In this document: in pieces, positions 8,862-16,161 of the stretch | Layout of the letters: each line of letters begins with the position of its first letter | Numbering within the stretch: the first letter of the stretch is position 1 | Assembly: GCA_003224515.1 (NCBI GenBank) | Contig: QHZC01000029.1 | Span: 1-18,030 of the forward strand | From: Acidobacteriota bacterium | GTDB taxonomy: Bacteria > Acidobacteriota > Terriglobia > Acidiferrales > UBA7541 | DNA: 18,030 bases | Direction of reading: 5' to 3' | Translations under genes and position numbers: made by a program | Notes under the pieces: model-generated | Told to the model about the DNA's origin: nothing | What the model saw: only the letters and a program-made list of their open reading frames with translations | The model's database searches: none

Positions 8862-10814
8862 ATGCCGTCGGCGAGTTGTTACGTTTTCGGAGAGTTCCGT
8901 CTCGACGCCCGGTCGCGCGTACTGTTTCGCGCCGGCAAGATGGTGACGCTATATCCAAAGGCGGTTGATGTCCTAATTCTTCTGGTAGAGAGTCAGGCTA
9001 ATGTAGCTACCAAGGAAGAGCTGTTGGAACGGGTCTGGCCGGATACTTTTGTCGAAGAAAGTACCCTCACGAGAAGTATCTCGGTCTTGCGAAAGGCGCT
9101 TGGCGACACTCCCGAGGGGCATGCCTACATTCTTACTGTTCCGAAGCGCGGGTATCGGTTTGTAGCGCCGATTCACAAGGAACCCGGGGATAGTGCTTCC
9201 ACGGCATCGAGCCCGGCAGAACCAATCGACGCAAGCGCACTGCCCGCAAGGTTCCCGGCCATCACTCGTAAGTGGCGACTCGAGTGGACCGCGGCGAGCG
9301 CGCTGGCAGTCTTGTTGGTTTCAGCCGGATATCTTTATTGGGCTCGATACCGCAGCAGACCTGCGATTGCGCCGCGCATCATGATCGCCGTCCTGCCGGT
9401 GCAAAACCTCACTGGAAATGTGGAGCGCGAATTCATCGGCGATGGGCTTACGGAGGGCATCATTGCTCAGCTTGGCAGAATCAACCCGGACAGGCTGGGT
9501 GTGATCGCGCGCACATCGGCGATGACCTATAAGCGCTCCACAAAGACGGTAAGTCAGATCGGCAGTGAGCTTCGCGTGGAATATGTGGTCGAAAGCAGCC
9601 TGCGGCAGTCGGGCGAAAGGCTCCGAATCACGATACAATTGGTTCGCGTCAAGGATCAAACTCATCTGTGGTCTGAGGATTATGACCGGACCGTCCAGGA
9701 TTTGGTGTCTTTGCAGGACGATTTTGCACGCGCCATCGCTTCGGGGATTCGCATGGAGCTTGCAGCAGCTTCGCACCAACCGGTGCCCAGCACGCGCTCG
9801 ACAAATCCGGACGCGTACCTGGCCTATCTGGAAGGGCGTTTCTATTGGAATCAGCGCAGCGTAGCCGGGCTGGAGCGGGCCATTGTGCATTTGCGTCAGG
9901 CAACCGAACTCGATCCCAACTATGCTCTTGCGTATTCCGGGCTCGCGGATGCGTATTGCTCGCTCGGCGTGATCGGTGATGTGGCTGCGGTCGAGGTCTT
10001 CCCCAAGGCACGAGTGGCGGCCGAGAAGGCGCTGGAGCTCGACAGCTCCCTGGCCGAGGCGCACACCTCGCTGGCGTACGTAAAATTTAGTTATGACTGG
10101 GATTGGAACGCAGCGGAGGCCGAGTTCCAGCGGGCCATTGCCTTGAATCCGAACTACGCGACCGCTCATCAGTGGTATGGTCAGTTCCTTCGCTTGATGG
10201 GCCGCGAGGAAGAAGCCATCATCGAAGGGCGCAAGTCTCTGGATCTGGATCCCCTCTCGCTGATTATCAACGTCGAGGCAGGCCTGCCATACCACTATCT
10301 GCAGCGCTATGACGAAGCTCTGCAGCACTTCCGCAAGGCACTGGAACTGGAACCGAATTTCGCCCTGGCGCACCACGATATCGGATGGGTGCTCGAAGCA
10401 GAGGGAAAATATGCCGAAGCAATTGTGGAATTCGAGCGGGCCGTACGAATCTCGGATGTGGCGGCGCTGTGGTCTGCGCTGGGTCATGCTTACGGGATGG
10501 CCGGGCGCCGCCGAGACGCCATGAAAGTTCTGCAACGGCTTGAAGAGCTAGCAGAGAAACACTACGTGGCGCCCAATTATTCAGCAACCATCTATCTGGG
10601 GCTCGGTGAAAACGATAAGGCAATGGATCTCTACGAGAAATCGTACCACGAACGATGCTGGGGAATGTTGTGGTTCAAGATTGGCCACAACCTGAAGCCT
10701 CTTCGCGGCACCCCGCGCTTCGAGAGCCTCTTCCAGAAGATGAATTTTCCGTCAGAAGCACGAATTTCCGGAGTTGGAGCGAGGCTTCCTGCACAGACAC
10801 GCAGCGGAGAGTGA
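8862..10814 (+). CDS. Membrane-anchored winged-helix regulator with TolB-like domain and TPR repeats
   Basis: The 650-residue protein resembles CadC/ToxR-style one-component regulators that are abundant in acidobacteria. Residues about 5-104 form an OmpR-type winged helix (YVFGEFRLDARSRVLFRAGK, LLERVWPDTFVEESTLTRSI, recognition-helix and wing region ending PKRGYRFVAPI) with no receiver domain. A Ser/Pro/Ala linker leads to one membrane segment (about 142-160). Next comes a TolB-N-like domain of COG5616 type (about 172-300: IAVLPVQNLTG, EFIGDGLTEGIIAQLG, YVVESSLRQSG, HLWSEDYDR). At least five TPR-like repeats follow to about 620 (for example ATELDPNYALAYSGLADAY and ALELEPNFALAHHDIGWVLE). The N-terminus would be cytoplasmic and the TolB/TPR part periplasmic, suggesting that it senses an envelope signal. 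Target genes are unknown; the divergent DUF1264 gene is the obvious first candidate. Confidence 0.88.
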   Translation: MPSASCYVFGEFRLDARSRVLFRAGKMVTLYPKAVDVLILLVESQANVATKEELLERVWPDTFVEESTLTRSISVLRKALGDTPEGHAYILTVPKRGYRFVAPIHKEPGDSASTASSPAEPIDASALPARFPAITRKWRLEWTAASALAVLLVSAGYLYWARYRSRPAIAPRIMIAVLPVQNLTGNVEREFIGDGLTEGIIAQLGRINPDRLGVIARTSAMTYKRSTKTVSQIGSELRVEYVVESSLRQSGERLRITIQLVRVKDQTHLWSEDYDRTVQDLVSLQDDFARAIASGIRMELAAASHQPVPSTRSTNPDAYLAYLEGRFYWNQRSVAGLERAIVHLRQATELDPNYALAYSGLADAYCSLGVIGDVAAVEVFPKARVAAEKALELDSSLAEAHTSLAYVKFSYDWDWNAAEAEFQRAIALNPNYATAHQWYGQFLRLMGREEEAIIEGRKSLDLDPLSLIINVEAGLPYHYLQRYDEALQHFRKALELEPNFALAHHDIGWVLEAEGKYAEAIVEFERAVRISDVAALWSALGHAYGMAGRRRDAMKVLQRLEELAEKHYVAPNYSATIYLGLGENDKAMDLYEKSYHERCWGMLWFKIGHNLKPLRGTPRFESLFQKMNFPSEARISGVGARLPAQTRSGE

Positions 10815-10849
10815 ACAGGACCATCCCTCCGCGGCTCACAAAAAAAGGG

Positions 10850-10879
10850 AAAAAAGCCGGCCCGGATGTGATCCTCCGG
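10850..10879 (-). terminator. Candidate intrinsic terminator of the tolC-family gene
   Basis: Reading the minus strand, a CCGGA/TCCGG stem (10862-10866 with 10875-10879, 8-nt loop) is followed by GGCCGGC and then six T residues (10855-10850), with a second run of seven T residues a few bases on. It starts about 25 nt after the tolC stop. The stem is short, but the T-tracts are convincing. It lies in the 90-bp gap between convergent genes. Confidence 0.4.
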
Positions 10880-10904
10880 ACGCCCTGAATGAGAGAGCGT
10901 TGCG

Positions 10905-12929
10905 TTATTTCTGGCCGGAGTTGGAGAAGAGTTTCTCCGTACCAACCACTTGTCCATGCAGCGTACCGGGGATAAGGGTTTCGCGCTCGGCTTCACCAGT
11001 CTTGGCATCGGCGATGGTGACACGATTGACTTCGAGGGTACGCCCGACAGCGCGCTCGTAATTGGCCTTAGCTTCGGCGAGATTGGCCAGGGCGCGCAGT
11101 TCCGTGCCTTGGGCAGCGATAAGGTCGCGTTGCGTCTGAATAACGAGGTATACCGTCGATGCCCCGAGCTGATACTTTTTCTGTTCCGCATCAAACGTTT
11201 GCTGCTGCAGCTCGCGCGCCTTGCTGGCGGCGTCGACCTGGGCGCGGTCCTGGGTGAGCGCGATGTAGGTGTTGCGGACGTCGAGCAGCGCGGCGTTCTT
11301 CAATTGCTGCAACTGCGCCTCGAGCCAACGCTGCGTAAGGATAGCGCGCTGGTTGTCCGCCTGCGCCGAACGGTTGCGGATAGGAATCTGCACGTTCAAG
11401 GACACCTGATAATCGGGGAAATTATTGTGAAACACGGAACTCATGGCGTCGCCGAAGCCGGCCTTGGAGACCCCGATCAACGGAGACTTTTGCGTGCCAA
11501 GGAACTCGTTTGGAGCGACGGGGGTGCCGGTGCTGTCGACAATCGGAATGCCGGTCGATACGGTTGCGGGTGTCCCCAAAATCGGCTGATTCCCAGCGAG
11601 CCCGACGGATCCATATTGCGCCGAAAGAGTTGCCGTCGGCAGCAGTGCGTTCCGCGTGGCCTTGATGTCGATCTCTCCGTTTTGCAGATTGAGCGCCTCT
11701 TCTTGCAGTTCCGGCCGCTTCGCAAATGCTTTCTTAGCGGCTTCTTCAAACGAGGGAGCTTCGCTGGCTTCTGGGCGTGCCGGCAATTCCGTGGGAATAA
11801 TCTCGACGTTCACCAAATTGGGCGCGAGCGGATTCTTGCTGATGGCGTTCTTTAAAATCTGCTGATTCTGAAGGTGCACGGTCTGCGCCACGATCAGGTT
11901 TTGGCGGTCGGTGGCCAGTTCGGATTCGGCGCGGGTCACGTCGAGCGGAGCCATCGTGCCGATTTCCAACTGCTTCTTGTTGTCGTTATAGAGTTTCTCG
12001 GCCACGGTCACCGCTTGTTGCTGAACTTTGACGTTTTCCCTGGCGAAGACCAGTTCCCAGTAAGCGGTGATGGTGTTCGTGACGGTGGTGATGGCCTGCT
12101 GGGTGAAGGCCCAGTCCGCGATCTTGCGGTTGTTCTTGGCGATACGGATATTTCGTGAGTTGACGGAGCGTCCGAAGCCATTCAGTAACTGTTGCTGGAA
12201 TCCGACGAAAATCGAAGATTGCACAGAAGGGTTGAAGAGGTTGGCGGCCGAAGTGGAGGAAGAGCGCGTGTTGTCCCAGAAGGAAAAGAACGTCGTTCCG
12301 GTCTGGAAACCCTGGGAATACTGTGTGTTGAACGTGGAAGTATGCAACGTCAGTCTGGCCAGCGAGGAAAGCCCCGTGCCGGTACCAGAAGTCAAGGGGT
12401 TGTTGACCGGAACATTGCGGTCGTCGACGCTGAGGGTCGTGGTGATCACCGGATCGTAATTCAGCAGCGGATTGCTCGCGCTCGACCCCCCCAATACTGC
12501 ACCCGGAGTGACGCCGCCAAAGCCTCCCGCTTGTGCCTTGAGGATGCCCGTGTCCGCGAACCAAGGGTTATAACGTTGCACCACGATGTCCATGCCGTTT
12601 TCCAGCGCCAGCTCCACCGCCTCTTGCATGCTCAACTCCAGCTTTCCGTCATGGATGAGTTGGTCGATGCGGGGAGAATTGGTGAGGCCGGGCTCTTCTA
12701 TCTTGATGGGACTGTAGGGAGCGAGAAGGTTCGGAAAAGGCTTGGGCGCACGGCTATAGTTGTACTTCGCCGAGCCAAGAGAGACCGGCACGATTGGCGT
12801 GGCCGTCCTGGCGGGAGCTGCTTGCGGATTTTGCGGCGCTTCCTGCCCGAAGGCCGGGGAAATGGGCCCTCCTACGAGCGTTACGGCCAGTATGGCAGCC
12901 AACAGCGGTCGAGCATACAGCGTCTTCAT
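10905..12929 (-). CDS. TolC-family outer-membrane efflux protein
   Basis: This is an outer-membrane channel-tunnel protein for efflux or type I export. ATG 12929 is preferred over an upstream TTG (12947) because AAGGAG sits 4 nt upstream and a signal peptide begins there (MKTLYARPLLAAILAVTLVG, cleavage near PAFGQ). The mature part has two OEP repeats: one opening with LSMQEAVELALENGMDIVVQ and a later one around SFEEAAKKAFAKRPELQEEAL. Long helical stretches match coiled-coil tunnel segments (AVTVAEKLYNDNKKQLEIG, AELRALANLAEAKANYERA-like). At 674 residues it is longer than E. coli TolC; the extra length is mainly a Ser/Thr/Asn/Gly-rich region (about residues 150-260) that could be barrel or surface loop. 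No inner-membrane pump or adaptor gene is adjacent, so its partner is unknown. Confidence 0.9.
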   Translation of the reverse strand: MKTLYARPLLAAILAVTLVGGPISPAFGQEAPQNPQAAPARTATPIVPVSLGSAKYNYSRAPKPFPNLLAPYSPIKIEEPGLTNSPRIDQLIHDGKLELSMQEAVELALENGMDIVVQRYNPWFADTGILKAQAGGFGGVTPGAVLGGSSASNPLLNYDPVITTTLSVDDRNVPVNNPLTSGTGTGLSSLARLTLHTSTFNTQYSQGFQTGTTFFSFWDNTRSSSTSAANLFNPSVQSSIFVGFQQQLLNGFGRSVNSRNIRIAKNNRKIADWAFTQQAITTVTNTITAYWELVFARENVKVQQQAVTVAEKLYNDNKKQLEIGTMAPLDVTRAESELATDRQNLIVAQTVHLQNQQILKNAISKNPLAPNLVNVEIIPTELPARPEASEAPSFEEAAKKAFAKRPELQEEALNLQNGEIDIKATRNALLPTATLSAQYGSVGLAGNQPILGTPATVSTGIPIVDSTGTPVAPNEFLGTQKSPLIGVSKAGFGDAMSSVFHNNFPDYQVSLNVQIPIRNRSAQADNQRAILTQRWLEAQLQQLKNAALLDVRNTYIALTQDRAQVDAASKARELQQQTFDAEQKKYQLGASTVYLVIQTQRDLIAAQGTELRALANLAEAKANYERAVGRTLEVNRVTIADAKTGEAERETLIPGTLHGQVVGTEKLFSNSGQK

Positions 12930-13037
12930 AGTGCTCCTTACCTTCAAGATTCATCCCCCAAGGGGCTTAATTTATGTTGACTCAACTCTGTAAAACGCTC
13001 GCAGAATGGAATTTGTTTCAAGAAGTTGACCGTTTTG

Positions 13038-13076
13038 GGGTCACCACCGAAAACTGACAGTTTCGCGCTCACCCCA
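13038..13076. repeat. Nested palindrome in the tolC-pyrE intergenic region
   Basis: An outer GGGGT/ACCCC pair (13038-13042 with 13072-13076) encloses a near-perfect inner inverted repeat, CGAAAACTG-A-CAGTTTCG (13049-13066, one extra A in the left arm). It lies between the divergent tolC and pyrE genes and upstream of the pyrE promoter, so it could be an operator or an RNA hairpin on the tolC side. A GTTGACTCAAC near-palindrome also lies at 12976-12986 on the tolC side. Nothing else stands out in the 302-bp gap apart from the pyrE promoter. Confidence 0.35.
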
Positions 13077-13156
13077 CCTTGGACGGTCGAGAAACTGTCG
13101 GGAAGGCCGCGCCGCACTGACTCGTGAAAAAAGCAGTCTAGCAGGGGTGCTCTTCC

Positions 13157-13188
13157 TTGACAACGCATGGAGCAGCGGCTAGGCTGCT
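13157..13188 (+). promoter_or_regulatory. Candidate pyrE promoter overlapped by an inverted repeat
   Basis: A consensus -35 TTGACA (13157-13162) is followed after 17 nt by TAGGCT (13180-13185), a weak -10 matching three of six bases. Transcription would start near 13192, about 40 nt before pyrE. An inverted repeat AGCAGC (13171-13176) / GCTGCT (13183-13188) straddles the -10, so a repressor site or local hairpin is possible. Confidence 0.45.
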
Positions 13189-13231
13189 GACATTTCGACG
13201 GTTAGGAGTTTCCAGCGGTTAGCTGGGCCGA

Positions 13232-13849
13232 ATGCTAAAACGCGAAGAATTGCTGAAACTGTTCGAGACGGCGGGTGCCATCCGCCATGGGCACTTTGAG
13301 CTTTCCAGCGGGCTCCACAGCGGCACGTACGTGCAGTGCGCGCTTGTCCTACAATATCCGCGCTTCGCCGAAAAGCTGGGGCAGGCACTGGCGGCCCTCT
13401 TTTCTGATGCTAGGATTGAGGCGGTCGTCTCGCCGGCCATGGGCGGGCTCATTATCGGGCAGGAGGTCGCTCGGGCGCTGCTTGAGTCGAAGAACTCGCC
13501 CGGCGGTGGAACGCCTGCGCTCTTTGTGGAGCGCGATGCCAGCGGCATGATGACACTGCGACGGGGATTCTCGCTGAGTCCAGACCAGCATGTTCTCGTC
13601 GTTGAGGATGTGTGGACTACCGGTGGCTCGACACAGGAAGCCATTCGAGTCGTCGAAGAGGCCGGTGCCCGCGTCGTCGCTGCCGGAGCGCTGATCGATC
13701 GAAGCGGCGGGAAGATCGACTTCGAAGTGGAAGCGCAGTCGTTGATCCAATTGCCCATTGCCAGCTATGAAGAAGAAGATTGCCCGCTCTGCCGCGGCGG
13801 CAGCGTAGCGGTGAAGCCGGGGAGCCGCTTCGTTCGCACCGCGCCCTAG
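13232..13849 (+). CDS. pyrE: Orotate phosphoribosyltransferase
   Basis: PyrE joins orotate to PRPP to make orotidine 5'-phosphate, the penultimate step of UMP synthesis. The 205-residue protein has the type I PRTase fold. The N-terminal hood carries the orotate-contacting stretch HFELSSGLHSGTYVQC (21-36). A VSPAMGGLIIG segment (67-76) and the PRPP loop VLVVEDVWTTGGST (121-134) follow, with the acidic pair E125-D126. The C-terminus has a CPLC motif (184-187) and VKPGSRF, as in PyrE proteins that end with a cysteine pair and a KPGS tail. ATG 13232 is the only reasonable start, because a TAG lies in frame 10 nt upstream; no close Shine-Dalgarno is visible. The gene is intact and probably begins a short run with truA and the M48 gene. 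Confidence 0.95.
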   Translation: MLKREELLKLFETAGAIRHGHFELSSGLHSGTYVQCALVLQYPRFAEKLGQALAALFSDARIEAVVSPAMGGLIIGQEVARALLESKNSPGGGTPALFVERDASGMMTLRRGFSLSPDQHVLVVEDVWTTGGSTQEAIRVVEEAGARVVAAGALIDRSGGKIDFEVEAQSLIQLPIASYEEEDCPLCRGGSVAVKPGSRFVRTAP

Positions 13850-13883
13850 CGCTAATTAAGAACTTGCTAGAACTCAGCCCTCC

Positions 13884-13914
13884 TCTGAATACTGATGACT
13901 GAAAACTGATAACT
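13884..13914 (+). repeat. 7-nt tandem repeat between pyrE and truA
   Basis: Four head-to-tail heptads follow the pattern ACTGANN: TCTGAAT, ACTGATG, ACTGAAA and ACTGATA, then a partial ACT. They fill much of the 73-bp gap between pyrE and truA and run into the predicted -10 region of truA. The inner palindrome at 13049-13066 shares the GAAAACTGA word. Function is unknown. Confidence 0.5.
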
Positions 13915-13922
13915 TTCTTTTC

Positions 13923-14641
13923 ATGCGTTATTTCAAGCTCAGCATCGCGTACGACGGCACCGATTTCCACGGCTGGCAGATTCATTCAGGGAGAAATCGT
14001 TGGCGTGTTGCGGCGCCTGACGCAGGAGAACGTCGTTGTGCACGCCGCGGGACGCACCGACGCCGGCGTTCACGCGCTTGGCCAAGTCGGGAGCTTTCGA
14101 ACGCAATCGCATTTGTCGGCGCAGGAATTTCAGCGTGCCTTGAACGCCTTGCTCCCTCCGACGATTCGAATCGCCACGGCCGAGGAGGTCGGCCCAGATT
14201 TCAATGCGCGCTGGTCGGCGCAGGGCAAGACCTACGGCTACCGGCTGTATCGCGGGAAAGTCGTGCCGCCGATGGTCTGGCGTTACGTGCTCCACTATCC
14301 GTTTCCGCTCGACGAAGACGCCATGCGCGCCGCCGCGGCCCGATTTGTTGGTAAGCACGACTTTGCTTCGTTTGCGGCTTCGACAGGCTCCGAAGAGGAC
14401 GACAAAGAGCGGTCCACCGAGCGCGAAATCTTTTCGACTGAGCTGGTGCGCACCGCTGACGACGAAGAGCTGGTCTTTACCGTTCGCGGACGCTCGTTCC
14501 TTCATTATGTGGTGCGCAAGATGGTGGGCACGCTGCTCGACGTGGGGCGCGGGAAACTCACGCCTGCGGATATCGATGGTTTGGGGCCTTGTGATGGTCG
14601 AAGTCCAACACGAAGAGGCCTGGCGGCTGGGCAAACCCTGA
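13923..14641 (+). pseudogene. truA: tRNA pseudouridine(38-40) synthase TruA, broken by two small deletions
   Basis: TruA makes pseudouridine at tRNA anticodon-arm positions 38-40. The coding sequence runs through three frames. Frame A from ATG 13923 gives RYFKLSIAYDGTDFHGWQI, the normal N-terminus. Near 13980-13985 homology jumps to frame B (IQGEIVGVLRRLTQENVVVH), which holds the catalytic Asp of GRTDAGVHALGQV (codon 14059-14061), RWSAQGKTYGYRLYRG and FLHYVVRKMVGTLLDVGRG. Near 14577-14585 homology moves to frame C (WGLVMVEVQHEEAWRLGKP), ending at 14641. Family spacing suggests about 17 nt missing at the first break and about 44-47 nt at the second, including the conserved RDRS/GPT segment. 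Frame B alone runs to 14655 with a non-homologous tail. No Shine-Dalgarno precedes the start. Truncated products would lack the N-terminal strands, so the gene is presumed inactive as sequenced. Confidence 0.88.
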
Positions 14642-14754
14642 GATTTTCTCGTTAGCGGCGAAACTATTTTTGGTTCTGCCTCGTACAGGGTTTGCCAGAG
14701 ACTCGCCACAAGGGTGTGAGAGCATTCCACAAAGGCATGTTCACGGGAGCAACT

Positions 14755-15216
14755 ATGATTTTTCGCAAGACCATCTTCGCCGGGCCGGTCGTTCTCGCGC
14801 TACTCGCATGCGTGAGCGTTTCTCAAGCACAGCAATCACCGGGACCCGGTGCGAAGCCCGCCACCGTAATGCCGGACGTAATTCAAGTTCCCGCCGCCGC
14901 GCAGCCTTCTGAACATTTCGACGCGGATGCCGCGACCAACGCCTACCTGGCTGAAATTCCCGCCAGCGCGCGCTCGCGTTCCGATGCTTACTTCGAAGGC
15001 GGATACTGGCTGATCCTCTGGGATTTCCTCTATGGTGCGGCAATCTATCTTTTGCTGCTGCACTTTGGCTGGTCCGCCGCAATGAGAGACTTCACAGAGC
15101 GCGTGACACGCTTCAAGCCATTACCACAATCCTGGGGACTCCGCTTGCGCTGTATGAGGGTTACTTTCGAGAGCGGCAGTACGGGCTGGCGACACAGACT
15201 CTCCTCCCCTGGCTAG
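14755..15216 (+). pseudogene. M48 (Ste24-type) membrane protease, N-terminal part
   Basis: ATG 14755 is chosen because GGGAG (14745-14749) lies 5 nt upstream and a signal or membrane segment begins there (MIFRKTIFAGPVVLALLACV, then SVSQAQ). A Pro/Ala-rich stretch leads to FDADAATNAYLAEIPASAR, SDAYFEGGYWLILWDFLYGA and a membrane helix (IYLLLLHFGW), all typical of the Ste24 N-terminal region. After ERVTRFKPL (about 15120) the frame becomes non-homologous and stops at 15216. The natural continuation is found in the +2 frame from 15123, with roughly 12 codons plus one base (~37 nt) missing between them. Confidence 0.82.
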
Positions 15217-16070
15217 GCGACCAACTCATCCTTCTTCTGGTGAACGTCGTTCTCGGTGGAGTCGTCTCAATAGTGCTCTTCGGCGTGGTCCGCCGCCTGC
15301 CGCGGACTTGGTGGATCTGCGGTGCCGGTGTCTCGGTTGTCTTTCTAATTTTCTTCATCATGATTGCGCCGGTGTTCATCTTCCCGCTCCTCAATAAATA
15401 TACGGTGCTCGAAGATCCAAAGATCACGCAGCCCATCCTGAGCCTCGCGCGCGCCAATGGGATTCCTGCGCAAAAGGTCTACCAGATGGACGCCTCGCGC
15501 CAGACCACGCGCATGAGCGCGAACGTCAGCGGCTATGGCCAAACCATGCGCATTACTCTCAACGACAATCTCCTAAGCCGCGGTTCGCCCGAGGAGATTC
15601 AGTCGGTGATGGGCCATGAGATGGGGCACTACGTTCTTCATCACATTGCCAAGGACATTCTCCATTTCTCTGTTGTCATTGTGATTTTCTTCGCCTTGCT
15701 GCGCTGGTCGCTCGAACGCGCCCTCGCTCGTTGGGGAGAACGTTGGCGGGTGCGCGGAATTGGGGATCCGGCCGTGCTTCCACTGGTCTTCCTTTTGGGT
15801 TCGCTCTTTGCCTTCGTATACACGCCATTCCTCAACACGCACATCCGCACGAACGAACACGAAGCCGACATGTACGGCCTGAACGCCAGCCGGCAGCCGG
15901 ACGGGTTCACGCAGGCCGCCATTCATCTCGGCGAGTATCGCAAGATGGACCCCGGTCCATTCGAAGAGTGGATCTTCTTCGACCACCCCAGCGGCCGGAA
16001 TCGGATCCACGACGCGATGCTCTGGAAGGCGGAAAACCTGGAACTGTTCACACCGAAGGCAGGCTATTAG
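15123..16070 (+). pseudogene. M48 (Ste24-type) membrane protease, catalytic C-terminal part
   Basis: This is the zinc-metalloprotease core of a CAAX-prenyl-protease-1/Ste24-like multi-pass membrane protein. From 15123 it reads TTILGTPLALYEGYF, then RQYGLATQT and LPWLGDQL, before a possible GTG restart at 15240. Membrane helices include VVLGGVVSIVLFGVV and VSVVFLIFFIMIAPVFIFPL. The zinc motif HEMGH is at 15615-15629; the third ligand is probably the first Glu of NEHEADMYGL (15855-15857). A late membrane pair (FSVVIVIFFALL and VLPLVFLLGSLFAFVY) and FFDHPSGRNRIHDAM close the protein normally. Bacterial members are thought to handle membrane-protein quality control or peptide processing, not prenylated substrates. 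Alone, this part could in principle be made from GTG 15240 and would keep the active site, but it would lack the first helices. Confidence 0.88.
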
Positions 16071-16148
16071 AAGGAATCTGACTCCTGTTCCGAGGCAAGG
16101 GGCGGAGGAGCAGAGATTCCACGCGCACATCCCAGCCGCAAAATCGGT

Positions 16149-16161
16149 TAGAATCGCGGAT
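16149..16161 (+). promoter_or_regulatory. -10-like element immediately before the aldehyde dehydrogenase start
   Basis: TAGAAT (16149-16154) ends 7 nt before ATG 16162, and no Shine-Dalgarno sequence precedes that ATG. This spacing fits a leaderless transcript starting at or next to the start codon. No good -35 box is visible, so confidence is low. An imperfect AATCT...AGATT hairpin at about 16075-16117 may end the upstream M48 transcript. Confidence 0.25.

Noticed and set aside
9321..10535. 404-codon open frame on the minus strand inside the TPR regulator
   Set aside because: It lies fully antisense to a recognisable winged-helix/TolB/TPR protein, has no domain I recognise and no ribosome binding site. 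Long antisense frames are common in GC-rich coding DNA.
10950..12980. Long plus-strand open frames (10950-11855 and 12192-12980) across the tolC gene
   Set aside because: They are antisense to a clear TolC-family protein, with composition typical of shadow frames and no recognisable motif.
13975..14590. Programmed ribosomal frameshifting in truA, the mutase or the M48 gene
   Set aside because: At each break conserved residues are missing, not merely out of phase, and no slippery heptamer with a downstream structure is evident.
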